From an uncultured Eggerthellaceae bacterium (GTDB lineage Bacteria > Actinomycetota > Coriobacteriia > Coriobacteriales > Eggerthellaceae), in the NCBI GenBank assembly GCA_934631995.1, contig CAKTYF010000003.1:1-49942 (forward strand): 49,942 bases of DNA, in the 5' to 3' direction. Below, in pieces: positions 1-8,383 of the stretch. The notes below the pieces were generated by a model. It made no database searches and had not been told where the DNA came from. It was given only the letters and a program-made list of their open reading frames with translations. Position 1 is the first letter of the stretch, and each line of letters opens with the position of its first letter. Made by a program: the position numbers and the translations under genes.

Positions 1-1
1 G

Positions 2-76
2 AATAGAGATGGTGTGGCCGATGCGGCTGATGCGTTTGCCATTCAGCATTTTGTGCATTGCAGTAGCTGGAACTAA
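2..76 (+). CDS. 3' end of an unidentified protein-coding gene (partial)
   Basis: An open frame enters from the left edge and encodes about 24 residues, ending in ...DAFAIQHFVHCSSWN before TAA at 74-76. It is followed 55 nt later by a strong plus-strand terminator, which supports a real gene ending here. The Ala/Asp-rich composition fits coding sequence of this genome, but too little is present to name a family. The other two forward frames are less plausible: one has a stop at base 4. Confidence 0.4.
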   Translation, partial: NRDGVADAADAFAIQHFVHCSSWN

Positions 77-131
77 CTATGCGCCAACGATAACTGTTCT
101 TTCGACTTCTCCTCCCCTTCCCTTTATTCAT

Positions 132-170
132 GCGACCCCCGGTTGAGCTACTCCGGGGGTCGCGGTTTTT
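132..170 (+). terminator. Rho-independent terminator
   Basis: An 11-bp GC-rich stem (GCGACCCCCGG pairing with CCGGGGGTCGC) closes a short loop and is followed by GGTTTTT. It ends the partial plus-strand gene and lies between that gene and the convergent menG. Confidence 0.85.
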
Positions 171-255
171 ACCGGCCGAGATTAAGCCGATTGCATTACG
201 GGTGGCGCGGGGAGTGGGGGCCTAAGCGCCCGCACTGCTCAGCCAGAACCAGGAG

Positions 256-1005
256 TTACGCCTTAGGCTTATGCGCTACGTGCACCGCAGCGATGCCGCC
301 TGTATAGTTTTTCCAGGTCACATCAACAAAGCCGGCATTCTCCATAAGGTGAGCCAATCCTTGTTGATTCGGAAACGCCTTGATGCTCTTCGCCAGATAC
401 ACGAATCCCGATTTGTCGCCGGTGATCAGGCCGCCCCAGAAGGGGATCAAGTGTTTCAGGTAGAAATTGTACAGCGCGCGCCACACAGCGTTCGGCGGCG
501 TGGAGAACTCCAGACATGTGAGGCTGCCGCCCGGCTTGAGCACGCGAAACATTTCCGCCAGCGCTTGCTCGCGATCAGGCATGTTACGAATACCGTACGC
601 CATGGTAATGGCATCGTAGCTGTTGTCCGCGTAGGGAATGCTCTGCGCGTCCACGACCTCGAAGTCAATGGGCACGCCGCAATTTTTGCCCTCGAGTTCC
701 ACGTGAGCGCGCGCAACGTCCAGCATTTCGTCCACTAAATCGGTGCATTGAATGTGCGCAGGGTGTTTCGTGCGTGCGACCGTAAACGACACATCTCCCG
801 TGCCACCTGCGATATCAAGTACGTTGTCGGTTTCTTTGATGGGCGCTTGGCGCATCATGCCGGCAAGCCATGCTTTATACGCGCCAAAGCTCGAAACGGC
901 ATTGAACCGCTCGTACTTTTTGGCGATGCTGCTAAAAATATCTTTCACGCGCTCCGATGAAATCTCGGCAGGCGCTTCTTTTCCTGTTGCGGTATCAATG
1001 CTCAC
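256..1005 (-). CDS. menG: Demethylmenaquinone methyltransferase (MenG/UbiE family)
   Basis: This 249-residue protein is a class I SAM-dependent methyltransferase that adds the ring methyl group in the last step of menaquinone synthesis. The N-terminal stretch VKDIFSSIAKKYERFN is the UbiE signature, motif I is LDIAGGTGD (about residues 64-72), and the second signature MAYGIRNMPDREQALAEMFRVLKPGG lies around residues 135-160. It starts at GTG (1005-1003) with a GAAAGGA ribosome site about 10 nt upstream. Length is normal for the family (230-260). It is encoded downstream of the radical SAM gene on the same strand, 242 bp apart. Anaerobic Coriobacteriia use menaquinone, so MenG is preferred over UbiE (ubiquinone). 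Confidence 0.93.
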   Translation of the reverse strand: MSIDTATGKEAPAEISSERVKDIFSSIAKKYERFNAVSSFGAYKAWLAGMMRQAPIKETDNVLDIAGGTGDVSFTVARTKHPAHIQCTDLVDEMLDVARAHVELEGKNCGVPIDFEVVDAQSIPYADNSYDAITMAYGIRNMPDREQALAEMFRVLKPGGSLTCLEFSTPPNAVWRALYNFYLKHLIPFWGGLITGDKSGFVYLAKSIKAFPNQQGLAHLMENAGFVDVTWKNYTGGIAAVHVAHKPKA

Positions 1006-1247
1006 GTTGTGTTGTTCCTTTCAAAATGCGGCAAATGCCCTGTTCATGCTGTCAACGAAGGCGAGCGCCGATTCGGGCTCAAGCGCGGGCGAAGGCGTCG
1101 TCGCCCATGGGCACAGCCGGCGTATCAACGCTGGGCGGCGCGCTCGGCGAAATCGCCCAATGCCCCTCGCGCCCTCCGCGTAGGTGGTGCACTTGGCGCC
1201 GCTGCCCGTATCCCCGCGTCCGCCTCGCGTTGCGCCGTCCGGCGTCC

Positions 1248-3494
1248 TTACTGCTCGCGACGGCGCAGCTTGTCCAGCTTGCGGGCATCGCGAGCGCCGG
1301 CGCGTCCCGCTGCTCCTTTCAGGCCGCCTGCGCTCAGGGGGCCGTGGTGCTCCGTGCGTTCGGCTTCTTCGGTCATCATCTGCTCCAGCAGCGGATCACG
1401 CATCACGCTACCGCGCTGAGCTGCGGGAATAGCGCAAGCATCGCCTACGACGGCATCGGTGCCGGCGCGTCCTGCTTCCAGCTCGGCATTTTCCGCATCG
1501 AACGCGGCATTTGTGTTCTCGCGTGCAAACCCGGGCGCAACCACGCTGCCGAATGCTGCCACTTGCTCGCCTGCATCGTTCGCAAGCAAGCGTCCGTCAC
1601 CCATACCATCGGTGACTACGCCCTTGAACGTGCAGTTTGGCGTGCCATCGGGGTTCCAGGCGGGCGCTCGCACGCCGTTTTTCTGCGGAGGATACGCAAA
1701 CTCGCTTGCCGCCGAACGCCATGTTCCCGTCAAGCGGCTTGCCAAGTTTGCCGGCACGTTGGCAATTCCCAGCTTCGCAAGATGCAGCGCATGCGTGGGC
1801 TTGATATCAAACGCCCAGTTCAACTCGCTCTTTTCGGCCACGGTATTCTCTGACAGGCGCTCGAACTCCGTTTTCAGCGCCGCCATGCGCGCGTCAATGC
1901 GCCCCGTGCCGTTATATAGCACGTCGTCCAGGCGTTTCATCTGCTCGCGCGCCTCGCGCACGCGTTTGTCCACAGCGGCGCTCATCGCGGGGTCCAAAAT
2001 GCCGTGTTCGCCCTTAATGCGGTTGATATCCAGCGCGGCATCGTAGGTGGCGTCCACCATCTCGTCCACGCTCATGTAGTCGCTCTCGTAGTTCATGATG
2101 TGCTTCCAGCTGGGAAGAATCATGCGCTGACGATGCTCCTCAAACGTGCGCGCGCGCAGCTTGTACCCATAATGCTCGGGGTTGTCGAACGCGATGGACC
2201 CCACGTCCAAAAACGGCGCCATAGGGCTGGTCATAACCACCAGGCGCGGGTCGTAATTCACGCGCTCGTACAGATGTTGCACGTACGCGCCGGTTTCGCG
2301 CACGCTGGCGGCGGTCTGCTTGGGAATGCCCGTCATGAAATACAGGTCGAAGCGGTCGCAGTTGGGATGCGAAAGCGCCTCGACAATCGTGTCTTCCAGC
2401 TCGGTCATTTTGTAGTGACCCTTGCCGAAGGCCGCGCGCACGTCGTCGTCGTGACTTTCGGCGGAAATCTCCACCGACCAGCTTTTCAAGTTGGTGTCAA
2501 GCATGTTGTAGAAGTCGTTGCCGCCCGGCGGTGGGCCGAAAAACTCAAAGCCAATGGGGTTTTGCACTTTGCCCTTCAGGCCGCAAATGAACTGTTCGGT
2601 GTATGCGGGGCCGGCTTGCAAAAAGTCGTTCAGCACAAAAATGGGCCCCCACACGTGATTTTGCACATGCTCGATGTCGCGAATAAGCAGCTTGGGGTCG
2701 CGCCACGCAACTTTGCGTCGCCCGAAATGGTTCTTGAACGCGTAAGCGCTGCCGCCGCACGTGGCGCAGTTGCGCGCGCATCCGCGACACGTCAGGCTGG
2801 CGGTCACGGGGTACTGCAGCCAACCCTTCATAGGCAAGTAGCTGGAGAAATCAAGCTGTCGCAGCACGCCCTTCATGGGGTAGTCGTAATCCATGGAAAT
2901 GGCGTTCATGTCGTCGGGCACCCACGAAAGCGGGTTGATATGCACGCGACCAGTCTCATCTTTCCAGGTCAGGTTCGGGATATCGCTCAAATCGCCCACG
3001 GGAGTGCCCGTCTTTTGCGCACGAACCACGCGTTCCACCAGCATGCGCATGGGCTCCTCGGTGGAGTCGCCGCGAAACACGTAATCAATGCAATCGTAGG
3101 CAATCAGATTCTCGTGGAAGATGCTCGATGACAGTCCGCCAAAGCTGATCGGAACATGGGGGTGCAGCCGTTTCAGGATTTTCGCCACCTCAATGGAGCC
3201 GTGGCAATGAGGCATCCAGTGCAGGTCAATACCGAACATGCGACTTTCCAGGCGCGCCAGATTCTTCTCTACGTCGAAGTTTTTCTTGTGCAGCATCATC
3301 GACGCCAGGTTGTAAATGCGCGCGCGGAAGCCGTTGCGTTCGAAGTACTCGCACAGCGTGGTGAGTCCCAGCGGGTACATTTCGAAAATAGGCGTAGACG
3401 GCACCATGTCAGACACGGGGCCGTACATAATCGAGCGCTCGCGAAAATCGTACGTCGCGGGCGCGTGTATGAAAGTGAAGTCTAATTTATCCAT
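1248..3494 (-). CDS. B12-binding-domain radical SAM protein
   Basis: This 748-residue protein has an N-terminal cobalamin-binding-like Rossmann region (about 1-150, with LGLTTLCEYFERNG and ISFGGLSSS), then a radical SAM core with the CX3CX2C cluster motif at C239/C243/C246 (plus C236), and a long charged Ala-rich tail after about residue 600. The layout resembles the Ta0216-like B12-binding/radical SAM group (class B-like); members are often methyltransferases, but the substrate is unknown. ATG is at 3494-3492. No ribosome site is evident, and a TATACT box ends only 9 nt upstream, suggesting a leaderless mRNA. Being next to menG makes a role in quinone or lipid modification possible, but this is only inference. 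Confidence 0.85.
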   Translation of the reverse strand: MDKLDFTFIHAPATYDFRERSIMYGPVSDMVPSTPIFEMYPLGLTTLCEYFERNGFRARIYNLASMMLHKKNFDVEKNLARLESRMFGIDLHWMPHCHGSIEVAKILKRLHPHVPISFGGLSSSIFHENLIAYDCIDYVFRGDSTEEPMRMLVERVVRAQKTGTPVGDLSDIPNLTWKDETGRVHINPLSWVPDDMNAISMDYDYPMKGVLRQLDFSSYLPMKGWLQYPVTASLTCRGCARNCATCGGSAYAFKNHFGRRKVAWRDPKLLIRDIEHVQNHVWGPIFVLNDFLQAGPAYTEQFICGLKGKVQNPIGFEFFGPPPGGNDFYNMLDTNLKSWSVEISAESHDDDVRAAFGKGHYKMTELEDTIVEALSHPNCDRFDLYFMTGIPKQTAASVRETGAYVQHLYERVNYDPRLVVMTSPMAPFLDVGSIAFDNPEHYGYKLRARTFEEHRQRMILPSWKHIMNYESDYMSVDEMVDATYDAALDINRIKGEHGILDPAMSAAVDKRVREAREQMKRLDDVLYNGTGRIDARMAALKTEFERLSENTVAEKSELNWAFDIKPTHALHLAKLGIANVPANLASRLTGTWRSAASEFAYPPQKNGVRAPAWNPDGTPNCTFKGVVTDGMGDGRLLANDAGEQVAAFGSVVAPGFARENTNAAFDAENAELEAGRAGTDAVVGDACAIPAAQRGSVMRDPLLEQMMTEEAERTEHHGPLSAGGLKGAAGRAGARDARKLDKLRRREQ

Positions 3495-3933
3495 AATAGG
3501 GGCAGTATACGCATTTTTCGCCGTCGTGGGGCTGTTCGCGTGCGCTTTCCCCCTGCGTACGCTTGAAATCTACAGAGATGCAAGTGCTTGCGAAGGGCGG
3601 GGAAGCAATCTGCCCGCAGATGTTCTGACACTTAGAAAGGGTGGGGAAGCGATTGGCGCGGATTAACAGGGCAGATCATGGTGCCGCGCGGGTATTGGCC
3701 TGCTGCAAAAAAGAGGCAATAAACGGGTGCTTTTGCGTTGAATTTGTAAAGCTGCTCCTCTTTGTTTTCGGTGATGCTAAGATACACTGTTCAGGGATAG
3801 AATGACTTTTCGTGTGCAAGAACAGGGAAGGTCGTGTAGAGATACAGTTCTATAGTTAGTGTTTCCCGCATTGGTCGGCAGTATCAAGAAAGCGCTGGTC
3901 AGAGTCAAGGAAACGTTGCGATTAAGGAACGTA
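3495..3933. other. Intergenic stretch without a recognisable gene; degenerate direct repeat
   Basis: This 439-bp gap separates divergent genes. It holds a degenerate direct repeat (GGGCGGGGAAGCAATC at 3595-3610 and GGGTGGGGAAGCGATT at 3639-3654). It must also carry the promoter of the 65-residue protein, which I could not place. No convincing ORF is seen. Confidence 0.5.
3504..3509 (-). promoter_or_regulatory. -10 box of the radical SAM gene (possible leaderless start)
   Basis: TATACT on the minus strand lies 9 nt before the ATG at 3494, so transcription would begin at or very near the start codon. No convincing -35 is seen. The absence of a Shine-Dalgarno sequence agrees with leaderless translation. 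Confidence 0.45.
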
Positions 3934-4131
3934 ATGGGAAAGCAGAAGACAACGGCGAAGCAGCGCGACGCGCGCATGCAGGCCGCGATAGAACGGGAAC
4001 GCCTGGCGGAGGAAAAGAAGAAGGCCGCCGAGCGCACGAAGAAGATTTTCACGGTGGCAGTTTGCGTCATCTTGGTGCTGGCGCTGGCGCTGCCGACCAT
4101 GGCGGTGGCGCTGCTTGGTGGCGGTGCGTAA
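3934..4131 (+). CDS. Small single-pass membrane protein (65 aa)
   Basis: The start at 3934 (MGKQKTTAKQRDARMQ) is chosen because AAGGAAC lies 3-9 nt upstream; a longer frame from 3859 has no ribosome site. The first 42 residues are highly charged and probably helical or coiled (RERLAEEKKKAAERTKK). One hydrophobic segment follows (about 43-61, IFTVAVCVILVLALALPTMA) and then a Gly-rich tail. An N-in tail-anchored topology is likely. It lies 161 bp upstream of tatB on the same strand. Function is unknown; no family recognised. Confidence 0.7.
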   Translation: MGKQKTTAKQRDARMQAAIERERLAEEKKKAAERTKKIFTVAVCVILVLALALPTMAVALLGGGA

Positions 4132-4292
4132 GCAGGCGCAACGCTCGGTTTGCGCGTCTGCGCAGCGTGATTGTTTGCATGCCAGGTGGCAGCACGTAAA
4201 CATACGTGCGGGCAAAGTGAGAGGGTTTTCCCTGTTCAAGGCTATAAAGAGGACCAGCGAATGGGGTTGCGGGGCTTTAGCAAGGAGAAAAT

Positions 4293-4982
4293 GTGTTCGG
4301 AATCAGCGGTTTTGAGCTGCTCATCATTTTGATTTTTGGCTTTATCTTAGTGGGCGATCGTCTGCCCGATGTGGCCAAGACATTAGGGCGTGCGATTCGC
4401 ACGTTCCAAAGCGCGCAGCGCGATATGAGCAAAGTCATCAAAGAAGACGTTTTCGACCCCAACGCGGAAGATCCGTTCAAAGATCCGCTGGCTGCTTTGG
4501 ATAAAATGGGCGGCATCGCAAAGAAAACGGGTTCTTCTTTGGCAGGCGATTTGAACGAAATGGCTTCTATTGCCAAGAAGAAAAAGCCGGCTGCTTCCGC
4601 TGCTTCGAATGGCGCAGCTACGGCTGCAACAGCATCGGCAAAGGATGAATCCGCCGAATTACCAGCTCAGAGCACTGTTTCTACCGATAATGCCGCCGGC
4701 GCCACTGCTAACGCTGGCAAAGAGGCGCCCGCCGAAACGTTTGCCGAGCGCCGCGCCCGCTACGAGAAAGAGCGCGCTGCACGTCTTGCCGCGCAGGCAG
4801 AGCAAAAAGCCGCTGAAGAAGCCGCCGCTGCGGCAGCAGCCGTGCAAGCGGCCGATGCTGCTGTTTCCCAAGTTGAGGCCCAGCAGGCCGAAGCTGCGGC
4901 TCCCGCGACCGACGCACCTGAAACTTCCGCAGCCGATGCTGCTCCCACCACTGCACCATCTACCATTGAAGAAAGGGAGTAG
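4293..4982 (+). CDS. tatB: Twin-arginine translocase subunit TatB (TatA/TatB family)
   Basis: This 229-residue protein begins with one N-terminal transmembrane helix (ISGFELLIILIFGFILVG) that carries the Glu at position 8 typical of TatB. An amphipathic helix follows (RLPDVAKTLGRAIRTFQSAQ), then a long Ala/Glu-rich, low-complexity cytoplasmic tail from about residue 85. TatB helps TatC recognise and export folded proteins with twin-arginine signals. The start is GTG at 4293 with AAGGAG 5 nt upstream; an out-of-frame ATG overlaps it. tatC starts 3 nt after the stop, so the two form an operon. The tail is much longer than in enterobacterial TatB (about 170 aa). Confidence 0.9.
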   Translation: MFGISGFELLIILIFGFILVGDRLPDVAKTLGRAIRTFQSAQRDMSKVIKEDVFDPNAEDPFKDPLAALDKMGGIAKKTGSSLAGDLNEMASIAKKKKPAASAASNGAATAATASAKDESAELPAQSTVSTDNAAGATANAGKEAPAETFAERRARYEKERAARLAAQAEQKAAEEAAAAAAAVQAADAAVSQVEAQQAEAAAPATDAPETSAADAAPTTAPSTIEERE

Positions 4983-4985
4983 ATT

Positions 4986-5822
4986 ATGCCTATCGGACCT
5001 GCTCGAATGCCCATTATGGACCACCTGGGCGAACTTCGCATGCGCTTGGTTCGCATTGTTGTTGCCCTTGCCGTATCGGTCTGCATCTTCTATCTCGCAA
5101 CGCCGACCATCGCGCAGTTCCTGGTTATGCCTATCGCGGAGTTCCTTCCGACCGATGCGCAAGGCATGGCGGTGCTGACCGCTATCGACCCGTTTGAGTC
5201 GTTTAGCGTGCGCTTCAGCGTTTCGTTCTGGGTGTCTTTGGTGGCGTGCTCGCCCATTATTTTGTGGCAGATTCTCGCATTTTTCCTTCCGGCGCTTAAG
5301 CCAAAAGAGCGCAAGTGGTTTATTCCCACGTTCGCCGCGGCGGTTGCCCTGTTCATTTTGGGCACGGTGTTCTGCTACTTCATTATTTTGAACCCGGCTT
5401 TCTCATGGTTGTGCGACCAGGCATCGGGTTTTGCGGCTGTGCTGCCGCGTGCTTCATCGTATGTGAGCATCATCATCAAGTTCGAAATTGGTTTCGGCCT
5501 TGCGTTTGAGCTGCCGCTTGTCGTGTTCTACCTGGTGGTATTCGGCATTGTGCCGTACAAGAAGCTGCGTGCTTCGTGGCGTTACGTATATATGGGGCTC
5601 ATTGTTGTTTCTGCCATGATCACGCCCGATGCATCGCCTGTTACCATGATCTTGATGTTTGCCGCCATGGTTTCCTTATACGAGTTGAGCCTGCTTATTT
5701 CCCGCATTGCGCTGGGCAAACGCCTGAAAGAGCAAGAAGCGCAGCGTGCACGCGATGAAGCCGAAGAAGCCGAGATGATGGCGGAGTGGAAGAAGATGCG
5801 CGCGGAGCGTGCGGACGACTAG
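4986..5822 (+). CDS. tatC: Twin-arginine translocase subunit TatC
   Basis: This 278-residue polytopic protein binds Tat signal peptides and forms the core of the translocase in the cytoplasmic membrane. The TatC N-terminal motif MDHLGELRMRLVRI is at residues 11-24, six hydrophobic segments follow, and the family signature is seen at FELPLVVFYLVVFGIV and MGLIVVSAMITPDASP. The C-terminal 45 residues are charged (KEQEAQRARDEAEEAEMM). ATG at 4986 lies 3 nt after the tatB stop, so translation is probably coupled. Confidence 0.95.
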   Translation: MPIGPARMPIMDHLGELRMRLVRIVVALAVSVCIFYLATPTIAQFLVMPIAEFLPTDAQGMAVLTAIDPFESFSVRFSVSFWVSLVACSPIILWQILAFFLPALKPKERKWFIPTFAAAVALFILGTVFCYFIILNPAFSWLCDQASGFAAVLPRASSYVSIIIKFEIGFGLAFELPLVVFYLVVFGIVPYKKLRASWRYVYMGLIVVSAMITPDASPVTMILMFAAMVSLYELSLLISRIALGKRLKEQEAQRARDEAEEAEMMAEWKKMRAERADD

Positions 5823-5875
5823 TTCTGGCGCGGGCGGTGCGATGGATTGTCGCGACTGCGAAGACGACTAGTTCT
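5814..5875. repeat. Direct repeat at the 3' end of tatC
   Basis: GACGACTAGTTCT occurs at 5814-5826, spanning the tatC stop codon, and again at 5863-5875. Flanking similarity extends the match to about 30 bp. The 49-bp period suggests a small duplication of the end of tatC. Confidence 0.55.
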
Positions 5876-5946
5876 AGTACGGGCACTGCGGCGGCAAGTC
5901 GTTTCGCAACGTATTGTCGCTGAAAACCAGTAGAGGAGCTTTTACC

Positions 5947-6321
5947 ATGCATGAACTGGGGATTATGACCGGGGTCATGGATACCGTGTGCGATTCGGCG
6001 AAGGAGGCGGGCGCGCTTAGCGTGACGTCTATCTCGCTTTCTGTGGGGGAAATGACCGAATGCATTCATGAGGCGTTGATTTTCGCGTTCGAGGCATTGC
6101 AGGAGCTGCCCGAATACGAGCTGTGCGCCCATGCTGAGCTTAACGTGAACCTGGTCAAGCCGGAAAGCGTGTGCCTTGACTGTGGCGAGCGTTACCAGCA
6201 CGACCGCTTTCATGTGTCGTGCCCTGCGTGCGGCAGCTTTGTCACCGAACTTCTTTCGGGACGCGAGATGCAAATCGATTCCATTGAAATCGAAACGCCC
6301 GACGAAGAACCGGGCGAATAA
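5947..6321 (+). CDS. hypA: Hydrogenase nickel incorporation protein HypA
   Basis: This 124-residue protein delivers nickel to [NiFe]-hydrogenase precursors together with HypB. The N-terminal MHEL nickel-binding motif (H2, E3) and the structural zinc site C76/C79 and C92/C95 are intact. ATG at 5947 is chosen because GAGGAG lies 8-13 nt upstream and because family members begin MHEL; an upstream frame from 5914 lacks both. No hydrogenase structural genes are in the window, so its client is encoded elsewhere. It is followed by a terminator, so hypB probably has its own promoter. Confidence 0.94.
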   Translation: MHELGIMTGVMDTVCDSAKEAGALSVTSISLSVGEMTECIHEALIFAFEALQELPEYELCAHAELNVNLVKPESVCLDCGERYQHDRFHVSCPACGSFVTELLSGREMQIDSIEIETPDEEPGE

Positions 6322-6332
6322 GAAAAACTGCG

Positions 6333-6361
6333 GAAAGCGCTCTTCGGGGCGCTTTTCTTTT
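6333..6361 (+). terminator. Terminator after hypA
   Basis: AAAGCGC (6334-6340) pairs with GCGCTTT (6349-6355) across a TCTTCGGG-type loop and runs into TTTTCTTTT. Confidence 0.75.
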
Positions 6362-6370
6362 GCTCCAGGA

Positions 6371-6387
6371 TGTGACGTGCAGTCACA
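6371..6387. promoter_or_regulatory. 17-bp palindrome, candidate CRP/FNR-type operator
   Basis: TGTGACGTGCAGTCACA is a perfect 6-5-6 inverted repeat upstream of the 16-codon ORF and hypB. It resembles CRP/FNR-superfamily boxes, but the half-site spacing is one base longer than the TGTGA-N6-TCACA consensus, so the assignment is tentative. Confidence 0.4.
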
Positions 6388-6484
6388 CATTACGTTGCGC
6401 ATTCAGCGAAGCTCCAGCAAACCGCTCAGTAATCGCCCAATAAAACACCCGCTGAGCGCGAATGAGCGTGAAGGAGGCGCGCTT

Positions 6485-6535
6485 ATGGCGTACACTGTCG
6501 CAAACAAAAGATTTGGGCGGCTGCTTGCCAAGTAA
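6485..6535 (+). CDS. Possible 16-residue leader peptide upstream of hypB
   Basis: ATG at 6485 is preceded by a strong AAGGAGG (6471-6477) and opens a 16-codon frame, MAYTVANKRFGRLLAK, ending TAA at 6533-6535. It lies 55 bp before hypB. The basic, short product and the strong ribosome site suggest a leader peptide or a small translated ORF, but there is no homology support. Confidence 0.4.
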   Translation: MAYTVANKRFGRLLAK

Positions 6536-6590
6536 GCTACCGGCGCCGCTCTAAAAAGATAAACATCCAGTTCAATGCAAAGGATATGCC

Positions 6591-7241
6591 ATGAAAATCG
6601 ATATGAAGCAGCCTATCTTGGACAAAAACGATGCACTTGCGGCCGAACTGCGCAAGCGTTTTGCGGAAAACCACGTGTTCGTTCTTGATTTGCTGGCAAG
6701 CCCCGGTTCAGGCAAAACGTCTACCATTTTGGCAACCATCGAGGCGCTGCGCGATGAGTTTAACATTGCTGTTATCGAGGGCGACATTGCAAGTTCCGTG
6801 GATGCCGAGCGCATTAAAGCGCAGGGCATTCCCGCAGTTCAGATCAACACGGGCGGCGCGTGCCACTTGGAAAGCGCCATGCTCAAGCGCGCGATTGACG
6901 TTCTTGATCTGGAGCGCCTTGACCTGATTATCATTGAGAACGTGGGCAATCTGGTATGCCCTACCGACTTCGATTTGGGTGAAAACGCCAAGGTTATGAT
7001 TTTGTCTGTGCCCGAGGGCGATGACAAGCCGCTCAAGTACCCGGGTGTGTTCCAAATATCGGAAGCTATCATCCTTAACAAAGTGGACACGATGCCGGTG
7101 TTTAATTTTGACGAAGAAGCATTCCGCGCATCCGTTACGCAGCTGAATCCGCAAGCGCCCGTTTTTCCCATTGCTGCCACGAAAGGCGAAGGCGTTGACG
7201 CTTGGGCATCGTGGCTGGCGGAGCGCATTCATCAGGCATAA
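6591..7241 (+). CDS. hypB: Hydrogenase nickel incorporation GTPase HypB
   Basis: This 216-residue GTPase of the SIMIBI class powers nickel insertion into [NiFe]-hydrogenase. It shows the P-loop SPGSGKTS (37-44), the Walker-B-like EGD (63-65), the metal-binding CH pair (C91, H92 in GGACHLES) and the guanine-specificity motif NKVD. It lacks the N-terminal CxxCGC nickel site and His-rich stretch found in some HypB proteins. nadE follows 21 bp later with its own strong ribosome site, so the two are probably cotranscribed. Confidence 0.93.
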   Translation: MKIDMKQPILDKNDALAAELRKRFAENHVFVLDLLASPGSGKTSTILATIEALRDEFNIAVIEGDIASSVDAERIKAQGIPAVQINTGGACHLESAMLKRAIDVLDLERLDLIIIENVGNLVCPTDFDLGENAKVMILSVPEGDDKPLKYPGVFQISEAIILNKVDTMPVFNFDEEAFRASVTQLNPQAPVFPIAATKGEGVDAWASWLAERIHQA

Positions 7242-7262
7242 CGGCCGAAGGAGGCATCTCCC

Positions 7263-8081
7263 ATGGACATGAATCAAGTACACCAGGAATGCGTTTCCCA
7301 GTTGCGCGCATTCACCGAGTCAATTGGCTGCACAGAAGTTATTGTTGGCTTGTCGGGCGGCCTTGATTCTTCCGTGACGGCTGCGCTGTGCGTAGAGGCG
7401 TTTGGCGCCCCGTGCGTTCACGGCGTTTTGATGCCGGGTCCGTTTTCTTCCGATCACTCCTTGACCGATGCGCACGATTTAGCAGAGCGCTTGGGCATTG
7501 AAGCGCGCACGTTTTCCATCAAAGGGCCGTTTCTTGCGTTTGAACGGGAGTTTCGTCAGTCGTATGGCGAAGAACTCGCAGGGCTTGCTGCGGAAAACTC
7601 GCAGGCGCGCTGCCGCATGATCGTTCTTATGGCGCTGTCCAACCAGTATGGCTGGATGGTGGTGAACACCGGCAACAAGAGCGAAGCGATGATGGGCTAC
7701 TCCACGCTGTACGGCGATACTGCGGGCGCGTATGCGCCTATTGGCGGCTTGTATAAAACGCACGTTTTCGAGCTGGCCGAATGGATGAACCAGCAAGCGC
7801 GCACGGCGGGGCAGGTGGAGCCTATTCCGCAGCATGTGATTGACAAGCCGCCTTCGGCGGAGCTTTCCGCAGGTCAGGAAGATGAAAAAAGCCTTGGAGT
7901 AAGCTATAAGCTGCTCGATCAGATTCTTATTCGCTTGGTGGAGCGTGAAATGTCCGTGCAAGAAGTTGCTGCCGAAGGTTTCGATGCAGCTGAAGTGGAG
8001 CGTATCGAAAAGACGATGCGCAGCTATGCGTTCAAGCGGGCGTTGGAACCGCCGTTTCCTTCCGCTGATTTTTACCGGTAG
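7263..8081 (+). CDS. nadE: NH3-dependent NAD+ synthetase
   Basis: This 272-residue enzyme makes NAD+ from deamido-NAD+, ATP and ammonia. It carries the PP-loop SGGLDSS (31-37) and the downstream signature NTGNKSEAMMGYSTLYGD that binds deamido-NAD. It has no N-terminal nitrilase (glutaminase) domain, so ammonia is the nitrogen donor. The C-terminal DKPPSAELSAGQEDEKSLG is typical of the short form. ATG at 7263 has AAGGAGG 8 nt upstream. Confidence 0.94.
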   Translation: MDMNQVHQECVSQLRAFTESIGCTEVIVGLSGGLDSSVTAALCVEAFGAPCVHGVLMPGPFSSDHSLTDAHDLAERLGIEARTFSIKGPFLAFEREFRQSYGEELAGLAAENSQARCRMIVLMALSNQYGWMVVNTGNKSEAMMGYSTLYGDTAGAYAPIGGLYKTHVFELAEWMNQQARTAGQVEPIPQHVIDKPPSAELSAGQEDEKSLGVSYKLLDQILIRLVEREMSVQEVAAEGFDAAEVERIEKTMRSYAFKRALEPPFPSADFYR

Positions 8082-8271
8082 AGAAGAGCCGAGTCCCGGG
8101 CACATTACCAAGCGCCGCCTTGCGCGGCACGTGCAGTGGCCACGGGCATTCGCGTTCGGTGGCGGCTTCGATCTAAGGTTCGCGGTGGCTCGGTGCTCGG
8201 TTCAGCGCGGTCAGCGTCTTCGCCGTTTTCTTACATCTAAGTGACAATCAGATAGATTTCCTGAGTCATCC

Positions 8272-8299
8272 TTGAAACTAAGCGTCATGGTGCTAATAT
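8272..8299 (+). promoter_or_regulatory. SigA-type promoter of groESL
   Basis: TTGAAA (8272-8277) is followed by a 16-bp spacer and TAATAT (8294-8299). Transcription would begin near 8306, just before the CIRCE element, which would then lie in the leader. The remaining 190 bp between nadE and this promoter hold nothing recognisable. Confidence 0.75.
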
Positions 8300-8314
8300 G
8301 CAAACGTTATCTGA

Positions 8315-8341
8315 TTAGCACTCGATATGACTGAGTGCTAA
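8315..8341 (+). promoter_or_regulatory. CIRCE operator (HrcA binding site)
   Basis: TTAGCACTC-N9-GAGTGCTAA is a perfect copy of the CIRCE inverted repeat, the binding site of the HrcA heat-shock repressor. It lies just downstream of the groESL promoter. hrcA itself is not in this window. Confidence 0.98.
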
Positions 8342-8383
8342 GAAACAAACAAATGCGTGCAACGCAGAAAGGATGGCTTCAAA

